DNA of 64,000 bases. Source: Holothuria scabra. Lineage: Eukaryota > Echinodermata > Holothuroidea > Aspidochirotida > Holothuriidae. Shown piece after piece: positions 12,531 through 21,939 of this stretch. The stretch lies in assembly GCA_037179385.1 (NCBI GenBank), contig CM074181.1, positions 51,279,797 to 51,343,796 on the forward strand, read 5' to 3'. Position 1 is the stretch's first letter; the number at the start of each line of letters is the position of its first letter. Both the position numbers and the translations under genes were made by a program. The notes beneath the pieces were generated by a model. It did not search any database, was not told the origin of the DNA, and saw only the letters and a program-made list of their open reading frames with translations.

Positions 12531-14665
12531 GTGAAGAAAACCTCAAGAAGCTCCGCTTCGCCTCAAACACAAACCAAGGATTGGCGAACGTCATCTCTGA
12601 ACGAAGTAATAATTCCTGCTGATAAAACTCGAAATTTTATACACAAAATTCCGGATAATAACGCCAAGCTACTCAATGACAACATTACACAAAAACAGAA
12701 ATTTGCTGATGCATCTCTTGTTGCCGACATCAGCAAAGAACAAACATTATTGGACTCTACGACTGACCTTCAAGACCATATCAAATAGTTGGGAAGAAGA
12801 CCTCTCAGATTGTGATCGTAATTGGGCAATCTTTACACACTTAGCACCCGCAGTAACATGCATTTTGGGAGACCGTACTGAAGCAAGCTTACGCAGAGCG
12901 AAGACGGACATAGTCTTAAGTAATTAAATATTTTTAGAAATTGGAGCAAATTAGAAAGTTAAAAATTCAAAAGAAAATCGTTATAGTAGACAGCGATTGC
13001 CAGGGAGTGAACTGTGTCTAGAGTCTTCGTTATAGAATTTCAATGAGAGCTTAATTGCGAAGTTTCACACTGCACATTTTCGTGTTCAAGATGAGAATAT
13101 GTCGAAATGTCATGTGAGGAGAGAGAAAAAAAGATATTTCCAAAAAAGAGTGATACCTTCCTTCTTATTCTTCTGTCTCCACTATAAATGCTATATATCA
13201 GCCTGTTGTCTTTTTTCTGCTTATCTAGTATGCATTATATGTACATACTTTCGCATCACTTAACGTATGTGCACACAAAATGCATGGCATTTTATTGGAT
13301 CTTGTATCGCAGTGCTCCACTCCAGGTACCATCATGCATTACATTTCAAGACGGCTGACTGACTACATGTGTACTGCAAATAGAAAAGAGGCATATACAA
13401 AGCGGGATATACCGTCTTCAGGAATACTGGAATAATTTATCCACGGACCCATGTGAGAAAGTATATTTCCTGTCTTTATGTGTGTATTCGGTAATTGTTG
13501 GACAGCTTCAGGATGGTTTCGGGATAAATTTGTGACCATTTGCCGAAGGTGACCTAAAATCTCCCGATGATACTTGGGCATTTTGGCCGACAATTTTGCC
13601 TAAAATTGGTTTTATGAAAACTTGCGAAGTTAGTCTGGTAAGTTTCATAGTTTTCTCGATCGTAACTGGAATAAAACAGAATAAATAAGCCATTATTTCA
13701 TCTCAAAGGTACACTTTCATAAGCTCCTAAAATTCAAAATTGTGTGACGTCATCAGAGCTAAATATATATTGCGGTGACCCCGAGGTCAGCTTCCCAACT
13801 TCAATCACATGTAGGAAAGAGAACCTCTAAACACTGTTACCAAACATGAAGAGAAATTCCACCAACAAAATATCATGCAGATTAAACAACCCTGCCAAGA
13901 GCGAAATGGGACGAGTAAGTAAAATTACCCTTGAGTGTACAAATTAAAACGTTAAGGGCCTCCACGAGAGTTTATCAGTGGAGAAGCACATCCTCCACCA
14001 TAATCGACTGGGTTACATCCCTCAGGCATAAGCAGTCCCGGACCTCTATGATCTTTGACAACGTAGACTTCTACCTCTCCATATCTCAGCAACCACTTAT
14101 CACTTACCTTGCACGGGCTGAACAACGTGTGCGTATCTCGGGACTGGACCTATCTATCATCATGCATGCCAGAGAGTCCGTCCTGTTTAGTAAAAATACA
14201 CCCTGGGCGAAACGAAGAATCCACCACTTCTTTGAAGTCACAATGGGCAGTTTCGATGGAGCTTACGTATATGAACTGGTCGGTCTTTCTATCCTTAACA
14301 GCCTTAGCAAGCACAGTTATGTCTCCGACGTTGGACTTTACAGGGATGACGGGCTTGCATTCTTGAGGACGCAATCCGAAAGACTCGATGGCAGAGCTAG
14401 CAAGGATTTAATCAAGACCTTCAACGAGTTTGACTTGAGAATTACTATCGAAACTAACCTCCATACCGTCAACTTTCTCGATGTCACACTTAACACGAGA
14501 GATTGAACCGATGCCCCCTACAGGAAACCCAACGACACCCCCTGTTGATTAATATCCAGTCAAAACACCCACCCAGCATTCTTAGAAATATCCCATCGTT
14601 TGTAAACAAACGTTTTACTGAGCTGTCCTGCAATTAAGCAGCTTTTGACGCTGCGGCACATTAGA
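12531..14665 (+). pseudogene. PLE-like RT pseudogene of the 'YRDDG' family, copy F1
   Basis: An N-terminal part (12531-12785: SLNEVIIPADKTRNF, KLLNDNITQ, ADASLVAD) is followed by about 1.06 kb of unrelated DNA (about 12786-13844). The RT then resumes with KISCRLNNPAKSEMGRV. Later blocks are MIFDNVDFYLSIS (motif A; FDIVDFYPSIS in copy F2), FFEVTMGSFDGA, VGLYRDDGLAFL (catalytic YRDD, about 14333) and NFLDVTLN. After the 14506 stop it fades through VNKRFTELSCN. This RT family usually carries a C-terminal GIY-YIG domain (family knowledge); it is missing here. PLE membership is my inference. Confidence 0.65.
12786..13844. other. Insert of unknown origin inside copy F1
   Basis: Compared with copy F2, where the coding sequence is continuous, F1 has about 1.06 kb extra here and about 50 bp lost. 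I see no inverted ends, target duplication or coding domain in it. Confidence 0.5.
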
Positions 14666-15095
14666 CTCTATGGCATTAGACTCTATCTTTTTTCATTATA
14701 TTGGACCTTCGGTACGCGTTATTCAATTTTATATTTTAATTCATTTTAAGACACATTCACAAAGAAAAATAACCGAGATGAAGTTTATCCTAAGATTTAA
14801 GACGCACATAAATGGGCTTAATAGGGAATTAGGACCACTGAACCATTAAACTTTTCAAAAGCATCTGTAGTTTGACTTACCCTTTACCGTTTCTATTAAG
14901 TTTAAGTTTCTAGTATTTCACTTCGTGTTTCATTACTGGCGGAAGAAGATCCCAGGTAGGATTGAAAATTTTCAATATTATATTATATCTCTGTACATTG
15001 CAGTGTCAACCAGGCACATTTTACTTGCCTTTATTACAGGTCTTTATATCAAAGTACACACACGGACTCTCACTTATTTACTATATATATAAAAA
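14666..15095. other. Unassigned non-coding DNA
   Basis: AT-rich sequence leading into the first (TA)n arrays; nothing recognisable. Confidence 0.5.
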
Positions 15096-15099
15096 ATAC

Positions 15100-15103
<4 letters not shown>

Positions 15104-15130
<27 letters not shown>

Positions 15131-15134
15131 TATA
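15104..15134. repeat. (TA)n microsatellite
   Basis: Short interrupted TA run at the left edge of the PLE cluster. It is followed by a TAAAACAATTTCCCCCTAAGG segment that resembles the ends of the foldback at 29529. Confidence 0.8.
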
Positions 15135-15175
15135 CGCGCAGATAAAACAATTTCCCCCTAAGGTGGGAATTAGCG

Positions 15176-15176
<1 letters not shown>

Positions 15177-15236
<60 letters not shown>
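15177..15236. repeat. (TA)n microsatellite
   Basis: Pure TA run flanking the tRNA-bearing repeat on its left side. Confidence 0.9.
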
Positions 15237-15237
<1 letters not shown>

Positions 15238-15239
<2 letters not shown>

Positions 15240-15572
15240 CAAATTGGTAAAGCTGGAAAATCTGGCTGAGGTGAAAAAACGATGTTGACTCCACCGGGAT
15301 TCGAACTCGGGACCTCCCGCTTTCTAGTGCGGACGCTCTAACCACTGAGCCATGAAGCCAAGTTGGTTTGGCCTTTGTTCAAATAACAGATGAAGCAACT
15401 CGCAATTCACCTCCTGAGCAGGCGCCTAATTTTTCGGAACAGCACTAGTTCTCGTTTGACGCAAGCCCAACCAGAGATCAAAGTTGATGCTATCCAGCTG
15501 AACACAATTGTTTATTCGCCAGCGGATCTCCGAAGAGATACAGAAACCTGTGAAAGCAGAAGAGATGAAGTG

Positions 15573-15575
<3 letters not shown>
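15238..15575 (-). repeat. tRNA-bearing dispersed repeat, copy 1
   Basis: A ~338-bp unit lies between (TA)n arrays and is nearly identical to 32492-32775. On the minus strand it has about 200 bp of unique sequence, then a 73-nt tRNA-like gene, a T6 run and about 35 bp before the TA tract. This could be a tRNA-derived SINE or another element that captured a tRNA. No RT or 3' tail typical of a known SINE is visible. Confidence 0.7.
15287..15359 (-). tRNA. tRNA-like gene with 8-nt anticodon loop, copy 1
   Basis: The minus strand folds as a cloverleaf. The acceptor stem is GGCTTCA with TGGAGTC (7 pairs, two G-U), the D stem GCTC/GAGC, and the D loop AGTGGTTA contains the conserved GG. The T arm is CCGAG-TTCGAAT-CCCGG with one A-C mismatch. 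Pol III A- and B-box sequences are intact and a T6 terminator follows 7 nt downstream (15274-15279). The anticodon stem pairs, but its loop ACTAGAAA has 8 nt, one more than normal. AGA after the U would be a serine anticodon, yet the long variable arm of serine tRNAs is absent. Probably a tRNA-derived repeat, not a working tRNA. Confidence 0.55.

Positions 15576-15576
<1 letters not shown>

Positions 15577-15643
<67 letters not shown>
15577..15643. repeat. (TA)n microsatellite
   Basis: Pure TA run between the tRNA-bearing repeat and the MITE at 15651. Confidence 0.9.
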
Positions 15644-15648
<5 letters not shown>

Positions 15649-15650
15649 TG

Positions 15651-16147
15651 GATCCTACCTTTGGTCGACATTCCTTCGTCTAAAAATGTACATTAGGTCG
15701 ACAATTACGATAGGTCAACATTTTCGTGTCGACCTAATGTTTGGTTCACGATTTCAACCCCTTCTGCATACATTCTTAATGAAATAAGTGCATGTATAAT
15801 ACCTTCATGGCGCCCTCTTTATTGTGTCTGTATATAGACGTAATAAACACAATGTATAGTATGTAGATTTGCACGTGAAAAAAGAGGTGTTATATCTTGC
15901 GTTGTCTAAAAATGTACATTAAGTAAACACGTAAATATTGCAAAATACCTTTAATACTTTGTTTATTTTATTATAACTTGTGCGTACGTCATACATAATA
16001 ATTATACCATACATATTATTGTTGGCGCTGTTGAAGTTTATGGTGGTATTTTATTTGAATTTTTTAGTGTCTGTATGTGCAGATACATTCAAATATGTGA
16101 AATATGTATATGTCGACTTAAGGTCGATGTCGACCTAAGGTAGGATC
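15651..16147. mobile_element. MITE with 21-bp inverted ends, in (TA)n
   Basis: The left end GATCCTACCTTTGGTCGACAT and the right end ATGTCGACCTAAGGTAGGATC are inverted copies with one mismatch. The 497-bp element sits between two (TA)n arrays, so a TA target duplication cannot be separated from the array. Extra internal copies of GTCGACCTAA in both orientations near the ends could be subterminal repeats. No coding capacity. Confidence 0.6.
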
Positions 16148-16152
16148 TAGCG

Positions 16153-16153
<1 letters not shown>

Positions 16154-16189
<36 letters not shown>

Positions 16190-16193
16190 TATA
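16154..16193. repeat. (TA)n microsatellite
   Basis: TA run that the 3' end of the minus-strand arm of PLE-A runs into. Confidence 0.85.
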
Positions 16194-16361
16194 ACATGGT
16201 GAAGTCCGTGCGTTGGTGGAAAATAAATACACAAAATAAGCAGAAAAAGAGCAATGCCTCTGCCACCAACCAAGAAAAACAAAAACGATGGTACATTCTG
16301 TAATCCCGTGCTTTATAGATGACCAAAAAGCAAATAGTAACAAAATACAGAATATGTACAA

Positions 16362-16400
16362 ACTGAACGTTTCGAACCTCCTAGATTCCTTATCGACAGT
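16362..16400 (-). ncRNA. Hammerhead-ribozyme-like fold with altered core (PLE-A, minus copy)
   Basis: Inverted twin of 18214-18252, with identical sequence. Stem I is ACTG/CAGT, stem II GAATC/GGTTC closed by TAGGA, and GAAA is followed by the self-complementary ACGT. The CUGANGA box reads TCGATAA. Confidence 0.45.
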
Positions 16401-16450
16401 ATAATGGAAAGCTTAACAATGTTACGGAGAGGAAAGTACAAGCGACCTGA

Positions 16451-16978
16451 TCAGCGGTCACGCTTGTTGGCCATGAATGAAAGGTCACGGTTAAGACCGT
16501 GGACGTGACTCTCACACCTGAAGATTAGCCTTAATTCTTGTTTTTTACGAATCTCAGTTGTAGAAAAGCCTCCCATCAATATCGCGAATTTTAAATCGTT
16601 CACACTGTGGAGGGGTTTGTTGAAGTGTTCTGCGACAGGGAAGCCGGTGCTTTTGTTACGAATGCTAGATTTGTGGTTGTTGAATCTTAGCCTAAATCTG
16701 GAGGAGGTCTCACCTATGTAAGAGATCGTCGGACACTTGTCACACAAAAGAAGGTAAATGACATTGGAGGAATTACAAGAGTACGGGCCCGGTGATAATT
16801 GAATTCCCTTGGGGTGGATGTGCACTGTACGCTCTGTGATCATATGGTTGCATACTTGGCAACGACTACTACCACAAGGGAAATTACCTCTGGGAGGGGT
16901 AGCCAGGGAAGGATTGAGCTTGGTGTGAACCAAGATTCTGCGTAAACTGGGCGGTTGCTTGTAAGCAGTCGCCATGGG
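16451..16978 (-). pseudogene. PLE-A GIY-YIG endonuclease region, minus copy
   Basis: C-terminal part of a Penelope-type protein: an RT thumb/linker (PPSLRRILVHTKLNPS), a Zn-binding linker (CGSSRCQVCNHM, then H) and a GIY-YIG nuclease (NVIYLLLCDKC, YIGETSSRFRLRFNNH, AEHFNKP, ending MANKRDR). GIY-YIG enzymes nick target DNA to start insertion. The upstream RT should be fused in frame, but one base is missing in a C run next to the NEPP codons (about 16973), so the two parts are frame-shifted. The ATG of this frame is therefore internal to the original protein. The 3' UTR with a hammerhead-like fold follows within about 50 bp. Confidence 0.85.
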
Positions 16979-17640
16979 GGTTCATTGAAAATATCTCTGA
17001 TAGTGGGGTCTAGGCTGAGATTTCGCCACGAAGTCTTGATTCTTTTGAGTAGGGAGGAAAGTTTAGGGTTATAGGTAACTACAATGGGGATTCGTTTAGT
17101 TTCATTCCTGGCACGGTAACAAAGCAGATTGTTTCTATCTAACTGCTGGACCTTACTGAAGTAAGAGTCAATAAGTTTAAAAGGATACCCCCTATGTAAA
17201 AGGTATCCAGCAAAATCGACCATGTGTCGTAGTTGGTCGGCTTCGGTAGAGCAGATACGTTTGATTCTTAGGAATTGACTAAAAATGATCGAATGTTTGA
17301 TATGAGAAGGATGGAAACTGCCAAAATGTAGATAAGAATGACTGTCCGTGGGTTTTGTGAATAACGAAGTCTTAAGGCAACAGCCTGTGACATGCACAAC
17401 CGTGTCCAGAAACGGTAATTGAGTTTGTGAATATTCCATAGTGAACTTAATGGAACTATGAAAAGAATTTACAAAATCCTTGAACTTAAGTAATTCCTGT
17501 AGGCCGTGAGGCCAAATTAGAAAAATGTCATCGATGTAACGAACATAAAAAGAGGGTTTCTTGGGGAAAGCCTCGAGGAGGGGTTGCTCTAAAGAGGCCA
17601 TGAAGAGGTTAGCGTAACTTGGGGCCATCTTAGTACCCAT
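16970..17640 (-). pseudogene. PLE-A reverse transcriptase core, 5'-truncated
   Basis: The sequence begins at GTKMAPSYANLFM (RT motif B' region), followed by YVRYIDDIFLIW (catalytic RYIDD motif C), FLDTVVHV (motif D/E region) and SFHPSHIKHSIIFSQFLRIKRIC (thumb). It lacks the fingers and motif A because the copy is cut at the CCATGG junction at 17637-17642. The frame leaves the GIY-YIG frame near 16973 by a 1-nt indel. It would copy PLE RNA at a nicked target if intact. It is clearly inactive here. Confidence 0.85.
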
Positions 17641-18163
17641 GGCGACTGCTTACAAGCAACCACCCAGTTTACGCAGAATCTTGGTTCACACCAAGCTCAA
17701 TCCTTCCCTGGCTACCCCTCCCAGAGGTAATTTCCCTTGTGGTAGTAGTCGTTGCCAAGTATGCAACCATATGATCACAGAGCGTACAGTGCACATCCAC
17801 CCCAAGGGAATTCAATTATCACCGGGCCCGTACTCTTGTAATTCCTCCAATGTCATTTACCTTCTTTTGTGTGATAAGTGTCCGACGATCTCTTACATAG
17901 GTGAGACCTCCTCCAAATTTAGGCTAAGATTCAACAACCACAAATCTAGCATTCGTAACAAAAGCACCGGCTTCCCTGTCGCAGAACACTTCAACAAACC
18001 CCTCCACAGTGTGAACGATTTAAAATTCGCGATATTGATGGGAGGCTTTTCTACACCTGAGATTCGTAAAAAACAAGAATTAAGGCTAATCTTCAGGTGT
18101 GAGAGTCACGTCCACGGTCTTAACCGTGACCTTTCATTCATGGCCAACAAGCGTGACCGCTGA
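17639..18163 (+). pseudogene. PLE-A GIY-YIG endonuclease region, plus copy
   Basis: The 174-codon open frame differs from the minus copy by only a few residues (SSK for SSR, TPE for TTE). It starts exactly at the CCATGG junction, so it is a 5'-truncated element, not a free-standing nuclease gene. Zn-linker residues CGSSRCQVC and the YIGET and RFNNH nuclease motifs are present. No RT precedes it on this strand. Confidence 0.8.
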
Positions 18164-18213
18164 TCAGGTCGCTTGTACTTTCCTCTCCGTAACATTGTTA
18201 AGCTTTCCATTAT

Positions 18214-18252
18214 ACTGTCGATAAGGAATCTAGGAGGTTCGAAACGTTCAGT
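18214..18252 (+). ncRNA. Hammerhead-ribozyme-like fold with altered core (PLE-A, plus copy)
   Basis: Stem I is ACTG (18214-18217) with CAGT (18249-18252). The box is TCGATAA in place of CUGANGA. Stem II is GAATC (18226-18230) with GGTTC (18236-18240), with one G-U pair. GAAA lies at 18241-18244, the palindromic stem III is ACGT, and the cleavage-site base is T18248. Core positions 3 and 8, which pair in active hammerheads, are U and A instead of C and G, a compensated change. Position 4 is C instead of U, which should hurt activity. It lies about 50 bp after the nuclease stop codon. Confidence 0.45.
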
Positions 18253-18384
18253 TTGTACATATTCTGTATTTTGTTACTATTTGCTTTTTGGTCATCTATA
18301 AAGCACGGGATTACAGAATGTACCATCGTTTTCGTTTTTCTTGGTTGGTGGCAGAGGCATTGCTTTTTTTCTGCTTATTTTGTG

Positions 18385-18389
<5 letters not shown>

Positions 18390-18443
<54 letters not shown>
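18390..18443. repeat. (TA)n microsatellite
   Basis: TA run shared as boundary by the 3' end of PLE-A and the inverted head of PLE-B copy 1. Confidence 0.9.
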
Positions 18444-18447
<4 letters not shown>

Positions 18448-18467
18448 AACAAATAGTAAAAACTGGT

Positions 18468-18526
18468 AAAACAAGAGCATATATTTAGCTTTCAGGACCA
18501 CCGGCCCCTTCCTCAGAAACGTGTTT
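18468..18526 (-). ncRNA. Hammerhead-like fold in the inverted head of PLE-B copy 1
   Basis: Reverse-complement copy of the fold at 32264-32321, so transcription of the minus strand would produce it. The CTGAGGA box, the AGGGGCC/GGTCCT stem II and the GAAA are unchanged. Confidence 0.45.
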
Positions 18527-18668
18527 AGACAACTAAAAGGCAAAACGAAAAACAGACACTATAAAACGGATGAAAGGCAAAACGCACCTACTAGAAATCT
18601 AAAAACAAACCCAACCCAACACAAAAGATAAAATGTAAAAACTAGGACCCTACAAAGGAGATAAAAGC

Positions 18669-21593
18669 CTTTGGAATAAAGCATTGTTTCGGGGATCTCT
18701 TGAACTTTTGAATTTGACTATCTCTGAAAGGTTAGTACAGTTGCGTAAGTGCGAGGCTGCTATCGAGAAGTTAAGTAATGAAGTTATCGATGGGAAAGGT
18801 TTAACTGTGTACTTCGAACTTAAGCATGAAGTGGATTCTTTAACTAGTCATTTTATGGGTTCTATCCGTATCAAACATCATTCTAAATTGCTCAAGTTTA
18901 AACGTCATCCTTTGTTACCTAGACATCGCTCAACGGACCCGAGTACCCTTGACTGGTGGGAGGAGGGACTGTCATCTTTCATCGATTCCGTTTCCCCAGC
19001 CTCGCCTGATAACATTGGGTCGGGTTTCACTGATAGACACTGGGAGCTTTCGCCTCAGAAAGGAGCAACTGAGTACGATTTACACCCCGAACCTTCGGAC
19101 TCTGTTTTAAACAAAGCGAGTCTACCCATTCTTAATATTGCACGGACTAATGTTGACTGCAATCACCACTCTGTAAAGAACATAGGGCGTTCATCCAGAC
19201 GTAAAAATAGTAACGAGGATTTAGCACCCTCCAATTCCGATTTAGTTGTCGATACGGATGATTCTGTCGATTCGGCTGATCATATAGATGATCCCAGTCC
19301 ATTTTCTGGGTTGAATACAGCTTTTGATAATACTAGTACCAGGGTAACCGGGAGTGTTCCTGATGGTCCGACTGATTCACTCCTGGGAGAATCAAGTATC
19401 CAGCCGGTAGAAAAATGTTCGGGTTACCTCAGCAGGGATATGGAACCGGTCACTTTGAGGGGAGACAAATATTCAACAGTTATTAATCTGTGTTCTAAAG
19501 AGCTGTCGTTTGCCCAGTTGGATCTTCTTGCGAAAGGCTTAACGTTTGCTCCGGTGCCCCCTCATTTTGACCGTCTCGCCCTCAAAGAAAGTATATCGAG
19601 GTTTGGACGCTCGTTACGCTTAGTTGAGTATTTCCACGACAGGGAAACTTCCACTGATGTCGGTGACTTAAAATTTCGTAAAAAGTCATCCTGGATTCCT
19701 CCAATTAACAGAGACAAACATCTTGACGCCTTCATTGATGTGGTTGAAAAAGAATTATTGGAAGCGCCATGCCGCAGTTTTTTCAGTAATTTATCTTTTC
19801 AGGAACGTTCCGTGATTACAGAATTACAAAATAACATTGAACTTGTTATTAAGGAAGCTGACAAAGGTTCAGGGGTTGTCGTTATGGACAAAGAAAGGTA
19901 TGTTAAAGAAGGCTATCGTCATTTGGGTGATGATTCTGTATATAAAAGGGTTGACAGTAGTTTTATTAGCAATGTTGAAAATGAAGCATCCTTGATGCTC
20001 CAGTCTTTGGTTAGCCAGAATGCTATCTCTGATGATATGTGTGAGTTTGCTACCCCCACTGATTCTAGAGCTGCCCGATTCTATCTTTTATCTAAGGTTC
20101 ACAAAAATGGGGTGCCCGGGAGGCCCGTTATTTCTGGGTGTGGTTCTGCCACTGAGGGGATTTCAGAATTAGTTATTTTAGTATTATTATTTTTTATTAA
20201 ACCCCTTGTGCCTACTGTTCCTTCTTATGTTCGGGATACAATGGACTTTCTTGATAAGTTACGTAAGCTTGGTCCCCTTCCCAAAGATGCTATCATCGCT
20301 ACCATAGATGTGGGTCTCTCTACCCCAGTATTCCTCATAAGGTTGGGCTCGAAGCTCTTCGGAGTTTCTTGAGCCATAGACAACTCCCAACTCAGGTTGT
20401 TAGTGCTGTGTGTAAAATGGCTCATTTTGTCCTAAACAATAATGTCTTTGAATTTAATGAAGAGTTCTTTTTACAAACCTCAGGTACCGCCATAGGTACT
20501 AAAATGGCCCCCTCTTATGCTAATATTTTTATGAGTGTGTTTGAGGAACAAGCGCTTGCGTCCTTTCCTTATAAACCAGACGTGTGGCTCAGGTTTATTG
20601 ATGATATCTTTGTTGTTTGGACTGCGGGGTCTGGTAAATTTCTCGAGTTTATGGAGGTTCTTAATTCTCAGCACCCCAACTTAAAGTTCACTTTTGATTT
20701 TTCTTTTTCTACTGTTCACTCTTTGGATGTAACTTTTGTTAAAAATGAAGCGGGTTTAATCAGCACTGACCTTTATATTAAGCCGACCGACACCCATCAA
20801 TTTCTTTTGTCTAACAGTTGTCATCCTGGTCATATTAAGCGTAGTATCGCGTATAGTCAAACTATGAGGATCCTTAGAATCTGTTCTAACCCTCAAACTG
20901 CAGTTCGTCGTTGCAATGATCTTGCCACATACCTTGTAAAACGCGGCTATAATCGACGTAAAGTTATGCAGCAGATTAAAAGGGCCCGTTCCAATTTTAC
21001 TAACCCCACCCATCCCCCAGCTAGTACTGAAGAGGAATACAAGAAGGTTTACTTTACTGTTGACTACCATCCGGGGTTACCTGATATTAGCGGCATTTTA
21101 CATAAAAATATGTCTCTTCTCCATTGTTCTTCACTAATGAAGCGTGTTATTCCTCACCCCCCTGTTGTTAGCTTCCGTCAACCCCCCAATCTCAAAAAAT
21201 TATTAGTCCGGGCTAAACTTAAAACTCCTCCCAGTCGGGGGACCCCCTGCGCACCTTGTAATAAGAACAAGACCAAACCCTGTCAGTTGTGCGGTCTGCT
21301 TATTTGTAATAATTTTATTGTCAGTACTTCTTCTGGTAGAAAGTTCAGGTGCAGAAATTTTAATACTTCTTGTGATGCTAAATTGGTTATTTATTGTATC
21401 TTTTGTCGAATTGTAATTAACAGTATGTGGGTCAAACTAATAACTTTAGAATCCGTATGAATGCTCATAAGTCAGATCTTTCAAAATGTGTTAAGGGTGG
21501 TTCTGATTTTAAACATTGCACAGAGCTTTACAAGCATCTCAAGGCACATTCACCTACCAAGTTCTATTTTCAAATTTTAGATGTAGTGCATTC
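18669..21593 (+). pseudogene. PLE-B RT/GIY-YIG polyprotein, copy 1 (frameshifted)
   Basis: The frame is open from the junction; the first codons are not a true start. It has a long N-terminal region (about 340 codons, acidic and Ser-rich), then NIELVIKEADKGSGVVV (RT1), YLLSKVHKNGVPGRPVISGC (RT2) and IATIDV (motif A, disrupted). Then come GTAIGTKMAPSYANIFM (motif B'), LRFIDDIFVVW (catalytic FIDD), the linker CAPCNKNKTKPCQLCGLLIC and the start of GIY-YIG (VIYCIFC, YVGQT equivalent broken). Three lesions are visible: an insertion near 20170 (SELV/IKPLV), a 1-nt deletion in the motif A codons near 20310, and a lesion near 21410. Confidence 0.85.
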
Positions 21594-21827
21594 TAAAAGT
21601 AAAAGTAAAAGTAAAATAAGGGTAGGTGGTGCCACCATCTGACGTCACGTAACAGCCGTCGAACCGCACATTTTTTAGGAAACGCCCGAGTCATACGTGT
21701 GACTCATGCGAAAGAACATTTAGGCTTTATAGTTTGGCCGGGGGTTGTAAGACATTAATGTTCCACAATTTAGCTCTACTGGCAGGTGGATGCAAAAACG
21801 CTTTTAAACAAGCGGGGTGTGAAATTA

Positions 21828-21903
21828 GTTTGATTCTTATGATCAAGCTAGACCGGTTTCTGCTCTCATGCGTTATAATAGCGGAACTTCATCAGTAGCA
21901 AAC
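21828..21903 (-). ncRNA. Type I hammerhead ribozyme motif (PLE-C, left arm)
   Basis: Inverted twin of 27027-27102. Box CTGATGA, GAAA and palindromic ACCGGT are conserved. Stem II reads GTTC/GAGC, one C-to-T change that keeps pairing as G-U. Confidence 0.65.
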
Positions 21904-21939
21904 CTTTTACTCTGTGTAGGTTTGGGATATTCAAAATGT

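Larger units (their letters stand above)
16193..18389. mobile_element. PLE-A: head-to-head inverted Penelope-like element
   Basis: Two inverted arms carry the same GIY-YIG coding region and 3' UTR: 16193-16978 (3' part of the minus-strand sense copy) and about 17637-18389 (plus strand). Between them lies the RT of the minus copy only. The arms are nearly identical. Both outer ends are 3' ends abutting (TA)n, so the whole is a roughly 0.75-kb-arm, 0.66-kb-spacer hairpin. The junction falls on a shared CCATGG. The left 3' end is about 34 bp longer than the right one. Confidence 0.85.
18447..21600 (+). mobile_element. PLE-B copy 1 with inverted 3'-end head; 3' part lost
   Basis: The first about 222 bp (18447-18668) is the reverse complement of the PLE-B 3' UTR found at about 32110-32342. 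The sense coding region follows, cut at its 5' end inside the ORF, and runs to about 21600. There PLE-C interrupts it in the middle of the nuclease domain; the missing 3' end does not reappear on the far side of PLE-C. Confidence 0.85.

Noticed and set aside
15070..15345. Open frame containing [16 protein letters not shown] and IYIY runs
   Set aside because: It is a translation of the tRNA-like repeat plus (TA)n, a well-known kind of false protein.
15287..15359. Functional serine tRNA (AGA anticodon)
   Set aside because: The anticodon loop has 8 nt and the long variable arm of serine tRNAs is missing; the unit is part of a dispersed repeat.
17639..18163. Stand-alone GIY-YIG nuclease gene beginning at ATG 17639
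   Set aside because: Its start is the inverted junction, and the same ATG is internal to the fused RT-nuclease protein in the other copy.
18669..18690. TTG at 18684 as start of the PLE-B protein
   Set aside because: The frame is open further upstream to the inverted-head junction; the copy is simply 5'-truncated.
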